A stretch of DNA of 10,701 nucleotides. Origin: Acidobacteriaceae bacterium (lineage in GTDB: Bacteria > Acidobacteriota > Terriglobia > Terriglobales > Acidobacteriaceae). The notes beneath the pieces were generated by a model. The model saw only the letters and a list, made by a program, of their open reading frames with translations. It did not search any database and was not told the origin of the DNA. Below, in pieces: positions 6,421 to 10,701 of the stretch. The translations under genes and the position numbers were made by a program. Within the stretch, counting starts at the first letter, position 1. Every line of letters starts with the position of its first letter. The DNA lies in NCBI GenBank assembly GCA_003140705.1, contig PLKU01000301.1, positions 1-10,701 of the forward strand, read 5' to 3'.

Positions 6421-6861
6421 CTATGATTCCGAAATCTTGACAAAGCCCTCTTGAACAAGTTGCGTCGTTCGTGCCATCGCGTCCGTATTGATCGTGATTC
6501 CGTGCAAGAGATCAACGTTCCCCCAGTTATGTACCTTCGCAGTAGCGCCACACAACTCGATTTGAACGCCATGCTTCAAGAGATCGGCAATCAAATCTTT
6601 GTAGGGATTCCCGGTGGCAATGTTTCGGTCGACGTTATAAGCTGTATCGTGTAGAGTGACATGTCCAGCGTTTGTGTGGAAGACGGCAATGATCTGAGAT
6701 GAAGCCCTCCAGTCCGCGACGTCGCCAACCAGGAGGTTGAGGTGGAATATCGAAGCCGGAAGATCTCCCTCGAATGACAAGGAAGCGATGCTGAAGACAA
6801 CCTTCACGTCTGCCAACTTCACAGGGATGTCGATATGGAGCGTTTTTCCTTGTTGGGACAT
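6421..6861 (-). CDS. DsrE/DsrF-like family protein
   Basis: This 146-residue protein has the DsrE-like fold pattern: an N-terminal strand VKVVFSIASL (19-28), a central strand with IIAVFHTNAGHVTL (57-70), the conserved NPYKDLIADLLKHGVQIELCGATAK (85-109) and a C-terminal NTDAMARTTQLVQEGFVKI (125-143). The single cysteine of the motif ELCGATA is Cys104, the position of the sulfur-carrying cysteine in this family. DsrE-type proteins handle protein-bound sulfur or persulfide and occur both in sulfur oxidation and in general stress operons; no other dsr genes are present here. No signal peptide is visible. The ATG at 6861 has AAAGGA about eight bases upstream. It is preceded by 302 bases without a gene, so it probably has its own promoter and may be the first gene of the protoglobin unit. 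Confidence 0.88.
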   Translation of the reverse strand: MSQQGKTLHIDIPVKLADVKVVFSIASLSFEGDLPASIFHLNLLVGDVADWRASSQIIAVFHTNAGHVTLHDTAYNVDRNIATGNPYKDLIADLLKHGVQIELCGATAKVHNWGNVDLLHGITINTDAMARTTQLVQEGFVKISES

Positions 6862-7163
6862 GTTAGAGTTCCTTTCGTTTGGAGATGAGTTAAGACCGCG
6901 ACCATAGAGGATTCAGATGAGAGTCCCTCAGAGAATGCAATCGAGGCTCTTAGACCGTCATTTCAATTCGTATTGAGCAAAAGTCCATGGACATAAGGAT
7001 GCATTAGTCTGCGTTTGCTGACATCACTGGAATAGATAGTTATTCCACTGCAGTTTTCTCTAGTTCAGCATCCGGCCGAATTTCTGTTATTGACTTAAAG
7101 TCCAGGCAGGCATAGTCGATGAACGGAAAAACCGGCCAATAGTATTGACCAGGAGATGGAAGT
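6862..7163. other. 302-base non-coding gap upstream of the DsrE-family gene
   Basis: No open frame of coding character is seen on either strand. The gap is less GC-rich than the genes around it, as expected of a promoter region. It contains the dyad at 7028-7047, a ten-base palindrome GTCCATGGAC (6983-6992) and GACTT-A-AAGTC (7092-7102). I could not place a convincing sigma-70 -35/-10 pair for the minus strand. Confidence 0.55.
7028..7047. promoter_or_regulatory. Operator-like inverted repeat
   Basis: TGGAATA (7028-7034) and TATTCCA (7041-7047) are perfect complements around a six-base centre. A 20-base dyad with seven-base arms is the usual form of a site for a dimeric repressor or activator. 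It lies about 167 bases upstream of the DsrE-family start codon and 117 bases beyond the hydrolase stop. The cognate regulator is not in the window, unless it is the response regulator at 8950. Confidence 0.4.
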
Positions 7164-8045
7164 TCAGACGAGAGCCTTAGCGAGGAATTCTCTCATCGAG
7201 ACGGCGACCTCTTCCACATGGGTCTCCAGCGCGAAGTGGCCGGTATCGAGGAATTGAATGGTGGCGTGAGGATTGTCGCGGCGGAACGCCTCTGCGCCCG
7301 GGGGAATGAAGTAAGGATCGTTCTTTCCCCAAATTGCCAACATTGGCGGTTTGTATCTTCTGAAATATTCCTGGAAAGCCGGATAAAGCTTAACGTTGTT
7401 CGCATAATCGAGGAAAAGGTCAAGTTGAATGTCGACATTGCCGGGCCGGCCTAACAATGCGGCGTCGAGTGTATAGCCCTCCGGCTTGATGAGATCCATG
7501 TTTGAAATTCCCGAGCTGTACTCGCGACGAATACCCTCGGGATTTAAACTCTTACGGATGGCTTCGCGGTTCTCTAACGTCGGCTGGCTCCAGTAACGGC
7601 GGATGGGCGCCCAGGCGTCGCCCAATCCTTCTTCATACGCATTACCGTTCTGCGAGACGATGGCCGTGATGCGCTCAGGCCGTGCCATTGCCAATCGAAA
7701 TCCCGTCGGCGCACCATAGTCGAATACGTAGAGTGCATATCGTTGTAGGTGCAGAGCATCTGTGAATGCGAGGATCGTTTGTGCAAGCGCGTCAAATGTG
7801 TACCTGTAATTGCGCTCTGCGGGCACCTCAGTAAATCCGAAACCGGGCAGATCTGGAGCGATGACACGATATTTGTCTGCGAGGAGCGGAATCAATTCCC
7901 TGTACTGAAACGAGGATGTTGGGAAACCGTGTAGCAACAGCACCACAGGTGCATCAACTTGGCCGGCTTCTCGATAAAACACCTTGACGCCATCGGCCTC
8001 GAAACGATGGATTGAGGTCAAAGGCAGATTGAGGTTCTCATTCAT
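7164..8045 (-). CDS. Alpha/beta hydrolase (epoxide hydrolase/haloalkane dehalogenase type)
   Basis: This 293-residue single-domain cytoplasmic hydrolase is intact. The oxyanion motif HGFPTS is at 39-44. DLPGFGF lies at 65-71. The nucleophile is Asp109 in VFDYGAPTG, an aspartate as in epoxide hydrolases and haloalkane dehalogenases and not a serine. The acid is Asp243 in GKNDPYF, and the base is His270 in DTGHFALE. An aspartate nucleophile predicts an ester intermediate on an epoxide or haloalkane; the true substrate is unknown. The ATG at 8045 has AAAGG six bases upstream. It follows the DUF417 gene by 40 bases and should be co-transcribed with it. A truncated relative of this gene lies at 4659-4793. 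Confidence 0.92.
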   Translation of the reverse strand: MNENLNLPLTSIHRFEADGVKVFYREAGQVDAPVVLLLHGFPTSSFQYRELIPLLADKYRVIAPDLPGFGFTEVPAERNYRYTFDALAQTILAFTDALHLQRYALYVFDYGAPTGFRLAMARPERITAIVSQNGNAYEEGLGDAWAPIRRYWSQPTLENREAIRKSLNPEGIRREYSSGISNMDLIKPEGYTLDAALLGRPGNVDIQLDLFLDYANNVKLYPAFQEYFRRYKPPMLAIWGKNDPYFIPPGAEAFRRDNPHATIQFLDTGHFALETHVEEVAVSMREFLAKALV

Positions 8046-8085
8046 GTCAGGCCTTTCACAGGGGGATTTTGCTTCTGTGCTTTGT

Positions 8086-8730
8086 TCATCGAAGCTCTCG
8101 GATCCGTCTTAGGTAGCTCTTGGCAGAATCAGCCATGGTTGTGATTGCAGCCCCAAACATGATTGCGTCCTTCACGATAAGGCGTCCGACCCCTGAGAGG
8201 TAAGGGAAGCCGTGGGCTGCGTCTCCTGCGGCCGGGACCCAGGCTTCGGGTGTGGTCACCAGGAAGGAAAGGGTTGTGCAAGCCATGAGAACAACTAAGG
8301 CGCTGCCTACTGCTGCAACCTGCGGTAAGAATCTGTGAGTGGCAATCAGAAAACCGAGCGTAACGATTACGACGCCCAGGAAGTGCGAAAAAGTGTAGGT
8401 TCCGTTATCAATCTGCCACGAGCGATGGGCGGGAACCAGCTCGTCTTCCCGGTTCATATGTGCGCGATATTCGGGGGCAGGGTAATGGTAGACGAAAGAC
8501 ATTAGCGGACTGTTTGCCACCAACGGAACAATGCTGTCGGCTTCATAGTCCGCAAATTTCAGAGCCCCTATCCAGACGAGAACGATTACCAGACCGACAC
8601 GAAGTACACTCACGCCAATCCGGTCCAGAGAGGCAGCACGAGCGAAGAAGTTTAGCGACAGGCCCCCTTTTGCATAGAGATTTCCAAGTCTTGGACCATC
8701 TGCCAGTTCGTTCCGCTTCTCAACAGTCAT
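8086..8730 (-). CDS. rclC: DUF417 family membrane protein, RclC-like
   Basis: This 214-residue protein closely follows E. coli RclC (YkgB), part of the reactive-chlorine resistance operon, as I recall that sequence. Shared blocks include VWIGALKF.DYEADSI (52-67), ANSPLMSF (72-79), NNTY-like NGTYTFSHFLG (109-119), LSFLVTTPEAWVPA (154-167) and HGFPYLSG.GRL..KD (173-188). Four membrane segments are expected at about 38-60, 113-131, 137-160 and 180-200. Compared with the E. coli protein it carries an extra polar N terminus of about 30 residues. I chose the ATG at 8730 because GGAGG stands eight bases upstream; an in-frame TTG at 8799 is unlikely. It heads the minus-strand block, with the hydrolase 40 bases downstream. 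The molecular function of DUF417 is not known; a membrane role in redox stress is inferred. The symbol is by similarity only. Confidence 0.88.
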   Translation of the reverse strand: MTVEKRNELADGPRLGNLYAKGGLSLNFFARAASLDRIGVSVLRVGLVIVLVWIGALKFADYEADSIVPLVANSPLMSFVYHYPAPEYRAHMNREDELVPAHRSWQIDNGTYTFSHFLGVVIVTLGFLIATHRFLPQVAAVGSALVVLMACTTLSFLVTTPEAWVPAAGDAAHGFPYLSGVGRLIVKDAIMFGAAITTMADSAKSYLRRIRELR

Positions 8731-8852
8731 CAACTCCGCCTCCCGGTCGCCTGATAGGAGATTAGGCGGCTGATCGGCTGAGAGCCACCCTGTAAACAAC
8801 AGAAATTGTCCTCCACTTTTCTTCAGGTTCTGCTAGCCGCAGACACGATCGG

Positions 8853-8936
8853 GCGAAATTACCCCCGCCTGTGATACGCAACAGATGTATGCTGATTGAA
8901 CACGTGAGGCGTATCGAGCGATCCGGTCAATTTCGC
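8853..8936. promoter_or_regulatory. Large imperfect palindrome between divergent operons
   Basis: Two perfect inverted pairs are nested almost concentrically: GCGAAATT (8853-8860) with AATTTCGC (8929-8936), and inside it GATACGC (8873-8879) with GCGTATC (8909-8915). The centres differ by half a base. The intervening arms also partly match (ACC and CGCT/CGCCT segments), leaving a 29-base centre. The right end stops just before the GGAGG of the response regulator gene. It could be a set of paired regulator sites, a leader hairpin covering the binding site, or a small palindromic element. There is no T tract for a terminator. Confidence 0.5.
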
Positions 8937-8949
8937 GGCGGAGGACTCT

Positions 8950-9579
8950 TTGGTTCGGACGGAATCAATTCGCATCCTGAGTGTTGAGGACCACCCTGTC
9001 TTTCGGGAGGGCTTGAGCACCATTATTGGGTCGCAGCAAGACATGCTTCTTGTTGCTCAGGCAGTCAGCGCGTCAGACGCAATATCCCAGTACCGGCAAC
9101 ATCGGCCGGACATCACACTGATGGATCTCCGGCTCCCCGGAACCGATGGCACAGATGCGCTCATTGCAATTCGGGGCGAATTCAAGGACGCTCGTATCAT
9201 CATGCTCACGACCTCAGATTGTGACGGCGATATACAGCGGGCCTTGCGCGCGGGCGCCTCCGCCTACGTCCTCAAGAGCATGCCAAAGGATGAAATGCTA
9301 GCAGTGATTCGATCGGTCCATTCAGGTAGACGTCACGTTCCCTCAGAGGTTGCAGCTCGCCTCGCCGAACATATGGGCGAAGAGGATCTTACGAGTAGAG
9401 AGTTGGATGTCCTGCGACTGATGCGTGACGGTCATCGGAACAAACAGATCGCGGACAAGCTGTGCATTGCCGAAACTACAGTCAATTTCCACATCAAGAA
9501 CCTGGTGGACAAACTGGGAGCCAATGATCGAACGCACGCTGTAACGATTGCGATCCGGCGCGGCCTGCTGCAGATTTGA
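8950..9579 (+). CDS. NarL/LuxR-family response regulator
   Basis: This 209-residue two-component regulator is complete. The receiver domain (about 7-122) has the acidic pair Glu13-Asp14, the phosphoacceptor Asp59 in LMDLRLPG, Thr87 in MLTTSD and Lys109 in YVLKS. The LuxR-type helix-turn-helix (about 147-207) reads [20 protein letters not shown], then IADKL...[15 protein letters not shown]. It should bind DNA as a dimer after phosphorylation. The start is a TTG at 8950, with GGAGG about five bases before it; the frame closes at a stop at 8905 and contains no ATG or GTG upstream of the receiver domain, so the TTG is nearly forced. The probable partner sensor follows 216 bases downstream on the same strand. 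The divergent gene is rclC-like. Confidence 0.93.
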   Translation: MVRTESIRILSVEDHPVFREGLSTIIGSQQDMLLVAQAVSASDAISQYRQHRPDITLMDLRLPGTDGTDALIAIRGEFKDARIIMLTTSDCDGDIQRALRAGASAYVLKSMPKDEMLAVIRSVHSGRRHVPSEVAARLAEHMGEEDLTSRELDVLRLMRDGHRNKQIADKLCIAETTVNFHIKNLVDKLGANDRTHAVTIAIRRGLLQI

Positions 9580-9795
9580 AGCTGCAAATAGCGCCTACAG
9601 AAAACTACAGGTTCTAGACAGTTGATCCTGAGGTACTGCGGAGCGACTTTAAGAGGTACTGTGGAATGTGCTTGATGTCGAAGCCGGCGCGCGATAAGCC
9701 CAATGTAACGATGCTCATCGGCGAAGGGATGACGTCGAGAAAACCTGCACCGAAGTGAAGAACGCCGCGTGCGCCTCGCTGCAGAGGTGGAGACA

Positions 9796-10701
9796 TTGAA
9801 GATTCCTCAATCTCTAATACCTTTGATTGCTGTGGCTTTCCTGGCAGCCACTCCAGCGTGGCCGGTCGATCCTAACCGATTGATCACCCAATACGCCCAT
9901 TCGAGTTGGCGCATCAAGGATGGGTTCTTCAACGACACGCCTAGAGCAATCACTCAAACTGCAGATGGCTATATATGGATTGGGATGCGGTCCGGGTTGC
10001 TGCGCTTCGATGGCGTGCGCTTTCTTCCCACTACTTCGCCGAACGGACAACGCTTTCTCTCATCTAATGTCACATCTCTGCTGGCCGCGAAGGATGGGAG
10101 CCTGTGGATCGCGACGGAAGAGGGTTTTAAGGAGCATTCCTTAAGCCACTGGGTAAACCAGACTCTCGCAGTCTCCATGCATGCGCCGGGACGCATCCTT
10201 TCCATGATCGAGGATCGCGAGGGAGCAGTTTGGATTGCGTACATCCCACTTGACCGCCCGCTTGGCAGCCTATGTCGGGTCGTCGGAAGTGGATTGCAGT
10301 GTTACGGCACAGCAGAAGGACTTCCAAGCTCCCTTACCGCCGGCTCCAGGCTGGTTGAGGACAACGAAGGAAATATCTGGATCGGATCGGATACCGAGAT
10401 TGTCCGATGGAAACCAGGCTCGTCCAGCACTTATCAGCCGAGCGCTCTGCGGAGAAACTCGGGTATGGATGGCATCAGGGGTCTAGTCGTTGCGCCGGAC
10501 GGGTCTCTTTGGGTCGGAATCGCGGAGCCTGGCCCTGGCGGCGGATTGCAGAGACTCGTAAAGGGCACCCTGCTTCCTGTCGTCACATCGGATTTGGTGG
10601 GCAGCTCCCTGGACGTGTCAGCATTGCTCCTCGACCGCCAGAATGCCCTCTGGATCGGAACATTCGACCAGGGCGTTTACCGGATTTATGGGCAAAGGGT
10701 C
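9796..10701 (+). CDS. Propeller-repeat sensor (two-component regulator propeller protein), 5' part
   Basis: The frame runs without a stop to the window edge (302 codons), so only the N-terminal part is present. A signal peptide (MKIPQSLIPLIAVAFLAATPAWP, split after about residue 22) is followed by WRIKDGF, typical of this family, and then at least six propeller repeats of the form 'D..G..WIG....L.R': about 52-73, 92-113, 134-149, 184-205, 227-252 and 274-299. In Acidobacteria and Bacteroidetes such periplasmic propellers usually continue into a Y_Y_Y domain, a membrane helix and a histidine kinase; that part would lie beyond the window. The start is a TTG at 9796 with AGAGG eight bases upstream; in-frame GTGs at 9787 and 9769 are alternatives. 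By position it should be the sensor for the response regulator just upstream; the ligand is unknown. Confidence 0.88.
   Translation, partial: MKIPQSLIPLIAVAFLAATPAWPVDPNRLITQYAHSSWRIKDGFFNDTPRAITQTADGYIWIGMRSGLLRFDGVRFLPTTSPNGQRFLSSNVTSLLAAKDGSLWIATEEGFKEHSLSHWVNQTLAVSMHAPGRILSMIEDREGAVWIAYIPLDRPLGSLCRVVGSGLQCYGTAEGLPSSLTAGSRLVEDNEGNIWIGSDTEIVRWKPGSSSTYQPSALRRNSGMDGIRGLVVAPDGSLWVGIAEPGPGGGLQRLVKGTLLPVVTSDLVGSSLDVSALLLDRQNALWIGTFDQGVYRIYGQRV

Noticed and set aside
7089..7114. Plus-strand promoter-like TTGACT with a TAGTCG/ATAGTC box about 16-17 bases on
   Set aside because: There is no plus-strand gene downstream and the -10 is poor; probably chance.
9595..9610. Direct repeat CTACAG-AAAA-CTACAG after the response regulator, and GAGGTACTG repeated at about 9631 and 9654
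   Set aside because: Too short to separate from chance and not placed to suggest a terminator or operator.
9614..9796. 60-codon minus-strand frame in the gap between regulator and sensor
   Set aside because: It ends at the sensor start and has no ribosome binding site or recognised family. A gene stump cannot be excluded, but the sequence alone does not support it.

Overview
The window most likely comes from an acidobacterium of the Terriglobia/Acidobacteriaceae type. This is inferred from the gene repertoire: a periplasmic propeller-repeat sensor beside a NarL-type regulator, a secreted S9 peptidase, DUF302/DUF202/DUF417 stress proteins and small orphan membrane proteins. No rRNA, tRNA or other taxonomic marker is present. 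I see no CRISPR array, insertion sequence, phage gene or RNA gene.

Layout: everything from base 52 to about 8730 is read from the minus strand. In transcription order, right to left, it carries: a RclC-like DUF417 membrane protein (8086-8730); an alpha/beta hydrolase of the epoxide hydrolase/haloalkane dehalogenase type (7164-8045); a 302-base gap with an operator-like dyad; a DsrE-family protein (6421-6861); a possible 30-codon ORF (6318-6410); a protoglobin (5675-6286); a DUF202 membrane protein (5280-5681) that overlaps it; a DUF302 protein (4857-5252); a 3' remnant of a second alpha/beta hydrolase (4659-4793); a quinone-oxidoreductase-type dehydrogenase (3551-4528); a secreted S9 peptidase (1368-3305); a small membrane protein (830-1021); and a four-helix membrane protein (52-546). 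To the right, on the plus strand, a NarL/LuxR response regulator (8950-9579) is followed by the first 302 codons of a propeller-type sensor (9796 to the window edge). That sensor probably ends in a histidine kinase outside the window.

The block from about 3.55 to 8.73 kb reads as a redox or reactive-species response module. It joins a haem gas-binding protein, a RclC-type membrane protein (E. coli RclC belongs to the HOCl-resistance operon), a DsrE thiol-family protein, DUF302 and DUF202 proteins, a quinone reductase and a hydrolase. Nearly every gene has its own good Shine-Dalgarno sequence. The two-component pair is divergent from this block. The intervening DNA holds an 84-base nearly concentric imperfect palindrome, which makes it a candidate control site for one or both directions.

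The left 3.5 kb has a different character. Each gap carries one copy, always in the same orientation, of a short repeat built around TCAACNNTTGA. I did not see this repeat in the right half.
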